Assembly (NCBI GenBank): GCA_018223365.1
Contig: JAGTTP010000001.1
Location: 1,954,410-2,018,409, forward strand
Source: Clostridiaceae bacterium Marseille-Q4145
GTDB lineage: Bacteria > Bacillota > Clostridia > Lachnospirales > Lachnospiraceae
Length of the DNA: 64,000 nucleotides
Direction of reading: 5' to 3'
Part shown: positions 8,541-17,115 of the stretch, piece after piece
Layout: each line of letters starts with the position of its first letter
How positions within the stretch are numbered: the first letter of the stretch is position 1
Position numbers and translations under genes: made by a program
Notes under the pieces: generated by a model
Database searches by the model: none
The model's input: the letters and a program-made list of their open reading frames with translations, nothing else
Told to the model about the DNA's origin: nothing

Positions 8541-10687
8541 TAAAAGTTGGAACAATTGTGGGAGACCGCTATGAGATTCTGGAGAAGATCGGAGTCGGCG
8601 GTATGGCGGAGGTCTTTAAAGGAAAAGACCATAAACTCAACCGTTTTGTTGCAGTAAAAGTTTTGAAAGAAGAGTTCCGCGGGAATGAAGGCTTTGTAAA
8701 AAAATTCAAAGAAGAAGCTCAGGCGGCTGCAAGGCTTGCCCATCCCAATATTGTCAACGTCTATGATGTCGGCGATGAAAATGGAATTTACTATATTGTC
8801 ATGGAGCTGGTAGAGGGTATCACCCTGAAAAATTATATTGAGCGGAAGGGAAACCTGACGATTAAGGAAGCAACCAGCATTGCTATCCAGGTCTGTGCAG
8901 GACTGGAAGTGGCCCATAATAACAACATCGTACACAGAGATATTAAACCTCAGAATATTATTATTTCCAGAGAAGGAAAAGTGAAGGTGACGGACTTTGG
9001 AATTGCCAAGGCAACCACATCCCAGACTACCACAGCCAATGCCATGGGTTCTGTGCATTATGCATCCCCGGAACAGGCACGAGGCGGCTATGTGGACGGC
9101 AGAAGCGACATCTATTCTCTGGGTATTGTGTTATATGAAATGGTAACCGGACGGGTTCCCTTTGACGGCGAGACAGCAGTGACAGTAGCAGTGAAACATT
9201 TGCAGGAAGAAATGGTTCCGCCTAGCGTATACTGCAAAAATATTCCCTTCAGCCTGGAGCAGATCATTAAGAAATGTACCCAGAAGAGTCCGGACCGCAG
9301 ATATCAGGATATCGGAGATCTGCTGGCAGATCTGAAACAGTCCCTGATGGATCCGGAGGGGGACTTTGTCCAGATGGTAAATGTGGATGAGCAGGCCCGC
9401 ACGGTTGTCATGACAAAAGGAACAGCCTCTAAAATCAAAGAATCCAGAAAGATAGACATTCCGGTGATGAACCTGGATGAGGAAGAAGAGGATGAAGATG
9501 ATGAGGACGAATACGACGAAGATGAAGATGATGAGGACGACGAGGATGATGAAGAACTGAGTCCGGCAGTGGAAAAAGCGATGACGATTGCAGGTGTGGT
9601 ACTGGCGATTATCATTGCGCTGATTGTTGTTCTTCTCGTATTTAAGACCTTGGGACTTGGAAAGAATCATTCCGATGATACGTCTGATGTTCAGCAGACA
9701 GAGCAGACAGCGGATACAGATGCGGACAATAGCTCTGACAGTACTTCCTCTGACAGCACGGAAAATACGGTGGTGATGCCGAATCTTCTGGGCAAGACCA
9801 TGACGGAAGCAAAGATTGAACTGAAAGATCTGAGCATCAGCATTACATTAAAAGGCAGTGAGAACTCCAGCCAGTATGCAGCCGGACAGATTATCAGCCA
9901 GAGCGTGGACAGCGGTACCCGCGTGGCAGTCGGAAGCTCTGTGGAGGTAACCATTGCAGGAAGCGGATCCACAGGAACCTCTTCTTCTGACAGCAGCTCC
10001 AGTACCAGCAGTACCACTACGACTACGGACAGTGAGGTGACCGTTCCCAATGTAGTAGGAAAAGATGAGGCTACAGCGAAGAGTGCCATCACGGCAGCGG
10101 GACTTACCGTTGGAACGGTATCAGAATCAGCCAGTGATACAGTGACGGCCGGTCTGGTTATCAGCCAGACAGTGGCAGCCAACACAAAAGTAGCAAAAGG
10201 AACTACCGTGAGTATTGTGCTCAGCAGTGGTCCCAGCAGTGTGAAAGTAACGGATGTCGTCGGTCATGAGCAGAGCCGTGCAGAACAGGAGCTTGCAGCC
10301 GCAGGATTTCAAGTGTCAGTGAAGGAAGCCTATTCTTCCGATGTCCGTTCGGGCCTGGTCATCAGTACGACGCCGGACAGAGGAACCCCTGCAAAGCCGG
10401 GAAGCACCGTAACCATGACCGTCAGCCAGGGAAAAGAAAAAGTGACGATTCCTTCGGTCAGCGTAGGTATGACCTATGAAGCAGCGGCAGAAAAGCTGGA
10501 AGACGCAGGATTTACCGGAACCATCAGTGAGGCAACGGAATCCAGCAATTCTGTGGGAAGCGGATTTGTCACCCGGTACAGCCCAAGCGGAGCCGTAGAT
10601 CCGGATGGAACAGTAACGATCTATGTGAGCACTGGTTCTGCATCTGGTACGGGAACAGACGGAACTGAAGGAATGCCGGCGAATTAA
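8537..10687 (+). CDS. prkC: PASTA-domain serine/threonine protein kinase
   Basis: Membrane kinase that senses cell-wall material and phosphorylates division and metabolic proteins. The cytoplasmic kinase domain has glycine loop GVGGMAEV at 19-26, Lys41, HRD at 133-135, DFG at 153-155 and SPE at 177-179. A very acidic linker (about 314-340, nearly all Asp/Glu) leads to one membrane helix (about 350-372), a Ser/Thr/Asp-rich stalk and four PASTA repeats starting near 411, 500, 570 and 638, separated by another Ser/Thr linker. The acidic tract is unusually long. Paired with its phosphatase and followed by rsgA, a common Firmicutes order. Confidence 0.96.
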   Translation: MIKVGTIVGDRYEILEKIGVGGMAEVFKGKDHKLNRFVAVKVLKEEFRGNEGFVKKFKEEAQAAARLAHPNIVNVYDVGDENGIYYIVMELVEGITLKNYIERKGNLTIKEATSIAIQVCAGLEVAHNNNIVHRDIKPQNIIISREGKVKVTDFGIAKATTSQTTTANAMGSVHYASPEQARGGYVDGRSDIYSLGIVLYEMVTGRVPFDGETAVTVAVKHLQEEMVPPSVYCKNIPFSLEQIIKKCTQKSPDRRYQDIGDLLADLKQSLMDPEGDFVQMVNVDEQARTVVMTKGTASKIKESRKIDIPVMNLDEEEEDEDDEDEYDEDEDDEDDEDDEELSPAVEKAMTIAGVVLAIIIALIVVLLVFKTLGLGKNHSDDTSDVQQTEQTADTDADNSSDSTSSDSTENTVVMPNLLGKTMTEAKIELKDLSISITLKGSENSSQYAAGQIISQSVDSGTRVAVGSSVEVTIAGSGSTGTSSSDSSSSTSSTTTTTDSEVTVPNVVGKDEATAKSAITAAGLTVGTVSESASDTVTAGLVISQTVAANTKVAKGTTVSIVLSSGPSSVKVTDVVGHEQSRAEQELAAAGFQVSVKEAYSSDVRSGLVISTTPDRGTPAKPGSTVTMTVSQGKEKVTIPSVSVGMTYEAAAEKLEDAGFTGTISEATESSNSVGSGFVTRYSPSGAVDPDGTVTIYVSTGSASGTGTDGTEGMPAN

Positions 10688-10690
10688 ACT

Positions 10691-11578
10691 ATGACAGGAA
10701 GAATTATAAAAGGAATTGCAGGCTTCTACTATGTGTATGTGGAAGGCTGCGGAGTATACGAATGTAAGGCAAAAGGCGTATTCCGGAACCGCAAGGTAAA
10801 GCCATTGGTTGGTGACCGGGTGGAAATCCAGGTGATCGATGAGGCGGAACACAAGGGCAATATGGAAGAAATTCTTCCAAGAACCAGTGAGCTGATCCGT
10901 CCTGCAGTGGCAAATGTAGATCAGGCCATGGTCATTTTTGCAGCGGCAAAACCAAAGCCAAACCTGTCTCTTCTGGATCGTTTCCTGATCTCCATGGAAC
11001 AAAAAGAGGTTCCTTCCATCATCTGCTTTAACAAAATCGATGAAGCGTCCGAAGAAGAACTTCAGCGATTAAAAGAGATTTATGGTGGATGCGGCAGCAG
11101 GCTTTTGTTCATCAGCGCCAGATATGAGCAGGGAGTAGAGGAAATCCGGGACCTGCTTCGGGGAAAGACCACGACAGTGGCAGGCCCATCAGGTGTTGGA
11201 AAATCAACACTTATCAATCTGCTGGTGCCGGACGCAGAGATGGAGACGGGACAGATCAGCCAGAAGATTGACAGAGGAAAACATACCACACGGCACAGTG
11301 AATTGTTCCGCGTGGAAGAAGACAGCTATATTTTTGATACTCCGGGCTTCAGTTCACTGGAACTGATGGGGATGGAAAAAGAAGAATTACGGTATTATTT
11401 TCCTGAATTTACGCCCTATGAGGGCAGCTGCCGGTTTCAGGGCTGCGTCCACGGACAGGAGCCGGGCTGTGCGGTAAAGGAAGCAGTGGAGCAGGGGAAG
11501 ATTAACAGGGAACGGTATGAAAGTTACCGTCTGCTCTTTGGAGAGCTTCAGGAAAAAGAGAAGAGGAGATACAATTAG
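10691..11578 (+). CDS. rsgA: Small ribosomal subunit biogenesis GTPase RsgA
   Basis: GTPase that checks late 30S subunit assembly. The motifs are in the circularly permuted order typical of the family: NKID (G4) near residue 115, then GPSGVGKST (G1) near 165, then DTPGFSS (G3) near 216. An N-terminal OB fold (about 1-65) and a C-terminal zinc knuckle with Cys/His residues near 247-262 complete the family layout. 295 residues, normal. It starts 3 bases after the kinase; RsgA homologues are known PASTA-kinase substrates, though that is not shown here. Confidence 0.97.
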   Translation: MTGRIIKGIAGFYYVYVEGCGVYECKAKGVFRNRKVKPLVGDRVEIQVIDEAEHKGNMEEILPRTSELIRPAVANVDQAMVIFAAAKPKPNLSLLDRFLISMEQKEVPSIICFNKIDEASEEELQRLKEIYGGCGSRLLFISARYEQGVEEIRDLLRGKTTTVAGPSGVGKSTLINLLVPDAEMETGQISQKIDRGKHTTRHSELFRVEEDSYIFDTPGFSSLELMGMEKEELRYYFPEFTPYEGSCRFQGCVHGQEPGCAVKEAVEQGKINRERYESYRLLFGELQEKEKRRYN

Positions 11579-11581
11579 ATT

Positions 11582-12238
11582 ATGAAAAGATATTTATCAC
11601 CATCCATTTTATCAGCAGATTTCGCGCATCTGGGAGAGGATATTCAGCATGCGGCAGCAGCAGGTACCCAGTATCTGCACTATGATGTCATGGACGGTAT
11701 GTTTGTACCAAGTATTTCTTTCGGAATGCCGGTACTGGAATCCGTCAGAAAAGTAACAGATCTGGTGCTGGATGTACATCTGATGATCGAAGATCCGGAT
11801 CGTTATATTGATGATTTTGTAAAATGCGGTGCCGATATCATTACCGTACATTATGAGGCATGCAAGGATGTGAAGAAAACGCTGGAGCTCATTAAAAGCA
11901 AAGGGGTGAAAGCAGGTGTAACCATCAAACCAAAGACCCCAAACAGTGTTTTGACCGACGTACTGGATATGGCAGATATGATCCTTCTCATGACGGTAGA
12001 ACCGGGCTTCGGCGGACAGGCTTATATTCCCGAATCCACCGGGAAGATCAAAGAGCTTCGTCAGATGCTGAATGAGAAAGGGCTGGATACCGATATCGAG
12101 GTAGACGGCGGCATCAAGAAGGATAATCTCCAGATGGTTCTGGATGCAGGCGCGAACGTCATCGTAGCCGGAAGTGCCATCTTTAAAGGTGACATTGAGC
12201 AGAATGTCAAAGATTTCCTGCACATTATGGGAGAATAA
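11582..12238 (+). CDS. rpe: Ribulose-phosphate 3-epimerase
   Basis: Interconverts ribulose-5-phosphate and xylulose-5-phosphate in the pentose phosphate pathway. A TIM barrel with the family motifs HYDVMDGMFVPS near residue 33 (metal ligand His, catalytic Asp), VHLMIEDP near 65, MTVEPGFGGQ near 138 and EVDGGI near 173 (second catalytic Asp). 218 residues, normal. It starts 3 bases after rsgA behind GAGGAG (about 11564-11569). The prkC-rsgA-rpe-thiN order is conserved in many Firmicutes. Confidence 0.97.
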   Translation: MKRYLSPSILSADFAHLGEDIQHAAAAGTQYLHYDVMDGMFVPSISFGMPVLESVRKVTDLVLDVHLMIEDPDRYIDDFVKCGADIITVHYEACKDVKKTLELIKSKGVKAGVTIKPKTPNSVLTDVLDMADMILLMTVEPGFGGQAYIPESTGKIKELRQMLNEKGLDTDIEVDGGIKKDNLQMVLDAGANVIVAGSAIFKGDIEQNVKDFLHIMGE

Positions 12239-12242
12239 TACA

Positions 12243-12896
12243 TTGCATACACTGATTATCAGCGGGGGCACAATCGATACCGATTTTGCCCTCGATTTAT
12301 TAAAAAAAGAGAAATATGATCACATTATCGGCGTGGATGGTGCGCTGAAATTCTGTAAAGAGCAGAATATTGTCCCTACCCGTATTGTGGGAGATTTTGA
12401 TACCCTGGATCCGGAGATTCTGACCTGGTATCAGACCCATACCCAGATCGAGATCCGGCAGTTTAATCCGGTGAAAGATGCTACCGACACCCAGATTGCC
12501 ATCGAACTTGCCATGGAGCTGGGCAGTAGGAAAATCACCCTGGTCGGCGGTACCGGAACCCGGCTTGACCATGTGCTGGGAAATATTCAGACCCTGTATC
12601 TGCCTTTCGCAAAAGGCATCGACTGCCGAATCGTGGATGCTCATAACCGGATCCGCCTGGTATCAGGGGAACTGCATCTGAAGATGACAGAACAGTGGGG
12701 CAAATATGTGTCCCTGATCCCGTTCACAACGGATGTGGAAGGTGTGGATCTGATTGGTTTTAAATACCCGTTGGAAAAATTTAGTTTTACCGTTCTTGGT
12801 ACCGGCAGCAGAGGTGTTTCCAACGAGATTGCGGAAGAAGAAGCGGTGATCCGGATTGAAAAAGGAATTATGATATTGGTGGAGTCGAAAGACTAA
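12243..12896 (+). CDS. thiN: Thiamine pyrophosphokinase
   Basis: Transfers pyrophosphate from ATP to thiamine to make thiamine diphosphate. Motifs are ISGG near the N-terminus, GVDGALKF near residue 31 and GDFDT near 49, followed by a C-terminal beta-sandwich thiamine-binding domain. I choose the TTG at 12243, because GGGAG lies about 9 bases before it and it gives 217 residues, matching the family. In-frame ATGs further upstream lie inside rpe. Last gene of the long operon; no clear terminator follows before the rpsB promoter. Confidence 0.92.
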   Translation: MHTLIISGGTIDTDFALDLLKKEKYDHIIGVDGALKFCKEQNIVPTRIVGDFDTLDPEILTWYQTHTQIEIRQFNPVKDATDTQIAIELAMELGSRKITLVGGTGTRLDHVLGNIQTLYLPFAKGIDCRIVDAHNRIRLVSGELHLKMTEQWGKYVSLIPFTTDVEGVDLIGFKYPLEKFSFTVLGTGSRGVSNEIAEEEAVIRIEKGIMILVESKD

Positions 12897-12922
12897 AATA
12901 ATCAAAAAATGCAAAATTTTCC

Positions 12923-12952
12923 TTGACTTCTCAGCTTTTTCTATGCTATATT
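12923..12952 (+). promoter_or_regulatory. Sigma-A type promoter for rpsB-tsf
   Basis: TTGACT at 12923-12928 and TATATT at 12947-12952 with an 18-base spacer. Transcription would start near 12960, leaving a leader of about 165 bases before rpsB. Confidence 0.7.
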
Positions 12953-12959
12953 AGATAAG

Positions 12960-13110
12960 GCTTTTTGCGGGCAAAGTATGTCCAATGAGCCGGGTGTGTC
13001 AGATAACTGACGACCCGTTACGCAAAAATCACGCGGACGGATTCCGGAAGCGGTGCCTGTATACAGGTCCTTCTGGGAGTAGAAGGTCACGCGGAAGAAA
13101 AAAACCAAAA
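12960..13110 (+). ncRNA. Structured 5' leader of rpsB (possible autoregulatory element)
   Basis: The leader has several strong secondary-structure signals. Hairpin 12991-13017 pairs CGGGT with ACCCG and GTCAG with CTGAC around an ATAA loop. CCTGTATACAGG at 13056-13067 is self-complementary. CCTTC (13069) pairs with GAAGG (13082). The nonamer TCACGCGGA occurs twice, at 13029 and 13087, flanking the last two elements. Ribosomal protein operons often use such leaders for feedback by the encoded protein, so binding by S2 is a plausible inference. I do not recognise a named Rfam family here. Confidence 0.5.
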
Positions 13111-13123
13111 CGGAGGAAGAACA

Positions 13124-13858
13124 ATGAGCGTAATTTCAATGAAACAGTTACTGGAAGCCGGCGTACACTTCGGTCATCAGACCAGAAGATGGAACCCGAA
13201 AATGGCAGAGTACATCTACACCGAGAGAAACGGTATCTACATCATCGACCTGCAGAAATCTGTAGGAAAAGTTGATGAGGCTTACAAAGCAGTTGCAGAC
13301 ATCGCAGCTGAGGGTGGAAAGATCCTTTTCGTTGGTACTAAGAAACAGGCTCAGGATGCTATCGCAGTAGAGGCAGAGCGTTGCGGAATGTACTATGTAA
13401 ACGAGAGATGGCTCGGTGGTATGCTGACCAACTTCAAGACTATCCAGGGACGTATTGCAAGACTGAAAGCAATCGAGACCATGGAGGAAGACGGAACCTT
13501 CGACGTACTGCCGAAGAAAGAAGTCATCGCTCTGAGAAAAGAGATGGATAAACTTCAGAAGAACCTTGGCGGTATCAAAGAGATGAAGACCCTTCCGGAT
13601 GCTATCTTTGTAGTAGATCCGAAGAAAGAGAAGATCTGTGTACAGGAAGCTCATACTCTGGGAATTCCGCTGATCGGTATCTGCGATACCAACTGCGATC
13701 CGGAAGAGCTTGACTACGTAATCCCGGGTAACGATGACGCTATCCGTGCCGTAAAACTGATCGTTTCCAAGATGGCAGATGCTGTTATCGAGGCAAATCA
13801 GGGCGAGGCTGAGGAGTATGCTGAGGAAGCATATGAGGAGCAGCCGGTAGAAGAGTAA
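13124..13858 (+). CDS. rpsB: 30S ribosomal protein S2
   Basis: Structural protein of the small subunit that joins late in assembly near the platform. The N-terminal signature GVHFGHQTRRWNPKM is at residues 12-26, and IIDLQKS and FVGTKKQA follow. The C-terminal tail is acidic. 244 residues, normal. GGAGGAAGAAC precedes the ATG. Codon use is biased (GTA, GGT, AAA and GAG preferred), as expected of a highly expressed gene. It forms the usual two-gene operon with tsf. Confidence 0.99.
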   Translation: MSVISMKQLLEAGVHFGHQTRRWNPKMAEYIYTERNGIYIIDLQKSVGKVDEAYKAVADIAAEGGKILFVGTKKQAQDAIAVEAERCGMYYVNERWLGGMLTNFKTIQGRIARLKAIETMEEDGTFDVLPKKEVIALRKEMDKLQKNLGGIKEMKTLPDAIFVVDPKKEKICVQEAHTLGIPLIGICDTNCDPEELDYVIPGNDDAIRAVKLIVSKMADAVIEANQGEAEEYAEEAYEEQPVEE

Positions 13859-13935
13859 TTTACAGGTAAAGGCCGTCCGGGACAGTATTGTTCCGGACGT
13901 GCTGTAAACACACATCCCACAGGAGGAATCAGATC

Positions 13936-14874
13936 ATGGCTATTACAGCATCTATGGTAAAAGAGTTAAGAGAGATGACCGGTGCAGGAATGATGGATTG
14001 TAAGAAAGCACTTGCAGCTACCGAGGGTAACATGGAAGCAGCAGTGGATTTCCTGCGTGAGAAAGGTCTTGCTACCGCACAGAAGAAAGCAAGCCGTATT
14101 GCAGCAGAGGGTATCGTAGCTACCGCTCTGTCTGAGGACGGAAAGAAAGCAGTTGCTGTCGAAGTAAATGCAGAGACTGACTTCGTTGCTAAGAACGAGA
14201 AATTCCGCAACTACGTTGCAGATGTTGCTGCACAGGCACTGAACACTACTGCAGCAGATATCGACGCATTCCTGGCAGAGCCGTGGGCACAGGATACCAC
14301 CAAGACTGTAAAAGAGGCTCTTGCAGCTCAGATCGCAGTGATCGGTGAGAACATGAACATTCGTCGTTTCAAACAGGTTGAGGAGCAGAACGGATTTGTA
14401 GCTTCTTACATCCATGCAGAAGGAAAGATCGGTGTTCTCGTTGACGTTGAGACCGATGTAGTAAACGATGAGATCAAAGAGATGGCTAAAAACATCGCTA
14501 TGCAGATCACCGCTATGAAACCGGTATACACCAACGACAGCGAAGTTGATGAAGAGTACAAGGCTCATGAGCTTGAGATCATCAAATCTCAGATCGAGAA
14601 CGATCCGAAGATGGCAGGAAAGCCGGAGAAAGTTATCAACGGCGCTATCATGGGACGTCTGAACAAACAGCTCAAAGAAATCTGCCTGCTTGATCAGGTA
14701 TATGTAAAAGCAGAAGACGGAAAACAGAGCGTAGCAGCTTATGTAGCTCAGGTTGCAAAAGCTAACGGCGCTAACGTTACTGTTAAAGGATTTGTTCGTT
14801 TCGAGACCGGTGAAGGTATGGAGAAAAAGAACGAGGATTTCGCAGCAGAGGTTGCAGCTCAGCTTGGTAAATAA
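13936..14874 (+). CDS. tsf: Translation elongation factor Ts
   Basis: Nucleotide-exchange factor for EF-Tu. The N-terminal UBA-like domain reads MVKELREMTGAGMMDCKKAL at residues 7-26, then the TDFVAKNE segment near 78 that contacts EF-Tu. Two core subdomains follow; 312 residues, normal. AGGAGG at 13921-13926 fixes the start at the ATG at 13936, rather than at an in-frame ATG 48 bases upstream in the intergenic gap. Follows rpsB by 77 bases and shares its biased codon use. Confidence 0.99.
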   Translation: MAITASMVKELREMTGAGMMDCKKALAATEGNMEAAVDFLREKGLATAQKKASRIAAEGIVATALSEDGKKAVAVEVNAETDFVAKNEKFRNYVADVAAQALNTTAADIDAFLAEPWAQDTTKTVKEALAAQIAVIGENMNIRRFKQVEEQNGFVASYIHAEGKIGVLVDVETDVVNDEIKEMAKNIAMQITAMKPVYTNDSEVDEEYKAHELEIIKSQIENDPKMAGKPEKVINGAIMGRLNKQLKEICLLDQVYVKAEDGKQSVAAYVAQVAKANGANVTVKGFVRFETGEGMEKKNEDFAAEVAAQLGK

Positions 14875-14898
14875 GCCGTTTGTAAATAACGCAGATAA

Positions 14899-14938
14899 AG
14901 GGACATGGAAACGATTGGTTTTCGTGTCTCTTTTTTTT
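14899..14938 (+). terminator. Rho-independent terminator of rpsB-tsf
   Basis: GGGACATGGAAA pairs with TTTTCGTGTCTC around a short loop, with G-U pairs, followed by eight T residues at 14931-14938. Confidence 0.85.
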
Positions 14939-14972
14939 ATAAACTTTTTACCTTTCGGAAATAATAAAATCA

Positions 14973-15033
14973 TTGACAAATCAGAATAATAGATTTATTA
15001 TCGAAACATATTACATGTAGTATTTAATACTAC
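14973..15033 (+). promoter_or_regulatory. Promoter plus dyad operator of the oleate hydratase gene
   Basis: TTGACA at 14973-14978 and TATTAT at 14996-15001 with an optimal 17-base spacer. Just past the predicted start site, GTAGTATTTAATACTAC at 15017-15033 is a perfect inverted repeat (8-base arms around one central base). Its position fits an operator that blocks RNA polymerase clearance. The regulator is not encoded next door; a TetR-family fatty-acid sensor is a guess. Confidence 0.65.
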
Positions 15034-15067
15034 GTCAAACAGTAATAAAAAGAAAGGTAAAGAAAAT

Positions 15068-17017
15068 ATGGGAAAATCAAAGTGGAAAGTGGGAATGGCA
15101 TCTGCGCTGGCTGTAGGGGCAGGAGCTGCGGCTGTCGTGGCAGGCAGAAAGAAGAAGTCTAAGACGCTTAAAGAGAGCAATTATCGGAATACGGAGCGTG
15201 GAAAACAGGCGAAGAACAGCAAGGGGATCTATTATTCCAGCGGAAACTATGAAGCTTTTGCGCGGCCGGAGAAGCCGGAAGGTATTGAAGGAAAATCTGC
15301 ATACCTGGTTGGAAGTGGTTTGGCTTCATTAGCAGCAGCCTGTTTTCTGGTAAGAGATGCCAGAATGCCGGGAGAAAATATTCATATATTAGAGGCCATG
15401 GACATTGCGGGAGGTGCATGTGACGGTATTAACGACCCTTCCAGGGGCTATGTCATGCGTGGCGGCCGCGAGATGGAGGATCATTTTGAATGTCTGTGGG
15501 ACCTGTTCCGAAGTATTCCGTCTCTGGAAGTACCGGATGCATCGGTGCTGGATGAATATTATTGGCTGAACAAACATGATCCTAACTATTCTCTGTGCCG
15601 TGCAACAGTGAACCGTGGAGAGGATGCCCATACCGATGGCAAATTCCGTCTGAGTCAGAAGGGCAGCATGGAGATCATGAAACTGTTCTTTATGAAAGAC
15701 GAAGATCTTTATGATAAGACGATTGAGGATGTCTTTGATGACGAAGTATTTCGTTCGGATTTCTGGCTCTACTGGCGTACGATGTTTGCATTTGAAAACT
15801 GGCACAGTGCCTTAGAGATGAAGCGATATTTCCAGAGATTTATTCACCATATCGGTGGACTGCCGGATTTTTCTGCATTGAAATTTACCAGGTATAATCA
15901 GTATGAATCTCTCATTCTTCCTATGCAGAAATATCTGGAAGAGGCAGGTGTGCAGTTTCAGTTCGGAACGGAAGTGACCAATGTCCGTTTTGAGATGGAG
16001 GGCGAGAAGAAGACAGCCAGAGCCATTGAATGCAAGGTGCATGGTGAGGCACAGGAAATTCCTCTGACGGAAGATGATTTTGTATTTATTACCAATGGAA
16101 GCTGTACAGAAGGAACGATTTACGGCGATCAGAATCATGCCCCGACAGGAGATGCGGAAGTTAGAAACAGCGGATGCTGGTCTCTCTGGAAAAATATTGC
16201 CCGTCAGGATCCGGCATTTGGACATCCGGAGAAATTCTGCTCCAATATTGAAAAGACCAACTGGGAATCCGCCACAGTGACCACTTCCAATGAGAAAATC
16301 ATTTCCTATATCACAAAGATCTGCAAACGTGATCCGAGAACAGGAAAAGTCGTGACCGGTGGTATTGTCAGCTGCAGAGATTCCAGCTGGCTCTTAAGCT
16401 GGACGATCAACCGGCAGGGACAGTTCAAAGGGCAGAAGAAAGATGAGATCTGTGTATGGGTTTACAGCCTCTTTACAGACGTACCGGGCAATTATGTGAA
16501 GAAACCTATGAAAGAGTGTACGGGTAAGGAAATTACGGAAGAATGGCTCTATCATTTGGGCATCCCGGTAGAAGAAATCCCGGAACTGGCAGAACATCAT
16601 GCGAACTGTACACCGACCATGATGCCTTATATTACGGCATTCTTTATGCCGAGAAGCGCCGGAGACCGGCCGGATGTCATTCCGGATGGCTGTGTCAACG
16701 CAGCGTTCTTAGGACAGTTTGCTGAAACCCCGCGGGATACCATTTTCACCACGGAATATTCTGTGCGGACAGCTATGGAGGCGGTCTATGGCCTCTGTGG
16801 TGTGGATCGTGGTGTTCCGGAGGTATGGGGCAGTGTCTATGACGTAAGGGAACTGTTGGACAGCACCGTAAAACTCATGGATGGCAAATCCCCATTGGAG
16901 ATGCCGCTGCCCAAACCATTGGAAATGCTGAAAAAACCATTATTAAAGAAAGCAGACAAAACGATCATCGGGAAATTATTACGCGATCATGGCGTTCTGA
17001 AAGATGGCATGATCTAG
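15068..17017 (+). CDS. ohyA: Oleate hydratase (myosin-cross-reactive antigen family)
   Basis: FAD-dependent enzyme that adds water to the cis-9 double bond of unsaturated fatty acids, giving 10-hydroxy acids; in gut bacteria it is linked to detoxifying host and dietary lipids. The dinucleotide-binding segment YLVGSGLASLAAACF begins near residue 78, and RGGREMED (about 131-138) holds the conserved active-site Glu. A short N-terminal extension with a hydrophobic stretch (about 9-26) followed by lysines suggests membrane association. 649 residues, at the upper end of the family. It stands alone with its own promoter and operator and ends at a hairpin facing the next gene. Confidence 0.93.
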   Translation: MGKSKWKVGMASALAVGAGAAAVVAGRKKKSKTLKESNYRNTERGKQAKNSKGIYYSSGNYEAFARPEKPEGIEGKSAYLVGSGLASLAAACFLVRDARMPGENIHILEAMDIAGGACDGINDPSRGYVMRGGREMEDHFECLWDLFRSIPSLEVPDASVLDEYYWLNKHDPNYSLCRATVNRGEDAHTDGKFRLSQKGSMEIMKLFFMKDEDLYDKTIEDVFDDEVFRSDFWLYWRTMFAFENWHSALEMKRYFQRFIHHIGGLPDFSALKFTRYNQYESLILPMQKYLEEAGVQFQFGTEVTNVRFEMEGEKKTARAIECKVHGEAQEIPLTEDDFVFITNGSCTEGTIYGDQNHAPTGDAEVRNSGCWSLWKNIARQDPAFGHPEKFCSNIEKTNWESATVTTSNEKIISYITKICKRDPRTGKVVTGGIVSCRDSSWLLSWTINRQGQFKGQKKDEICVWVYSLFTDVPGNYVKKPMKECTGKEITEEWLYHLGIPVEEIPELAEHHANCTPTMMPYITAFFMPRSAGDRPDVIPDGCVNAAFLGQFAETPRDTIFTTEYSVRTAMEAVYGLCGVDRGVPEVWGSVYDVRELLDSTVKLMDGKSPLEMPLPKPLEMLKKPLLKKADKTIIGKLLRDHGVLKDGMI

Positions 17018-17049
17018 AAATAGAATTTTAGCCGTTACGTAAAAAAGAC

Positions 17050-17100
17050 AACCGACAACCTGTGAGCGGTTCCTCTCACAGTTTGCCGGTTGTCGGTTTT
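17050..17100. terminator. Bidirectional terminator between ohyA and the S1-domain gene
   Basis: AACCGACAAC (from 17050) pairs with GTTGTCGGTT (ending 17098), with an inner CTGTGAG/CTCACAG stem. T residues follow on the plus strand and the A-rich start gives a T-run on the minus strand. The flanking genes converge here. Confidence 0.85.
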
Positions 17101-17115
17101 ATGCCATAGAATGGC

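Noticed and set aside
9304..9615. Poly-serine open frame on the minus strand
   Set aside because: It is the reverse reading of the acidic GAT/GAA tract of the PASTA kinase.
12174..12242. Upstream ATG starts for thiN inside rpe
   Set aside because: They add residues not typical of the family and lack a ribosome site; TTG 12243 has a good one.
13966..14979. 337-residue open frame on the minus strand
   Set aside because: Shadow of tsf, whose biased codons leave few stops on the other strand.
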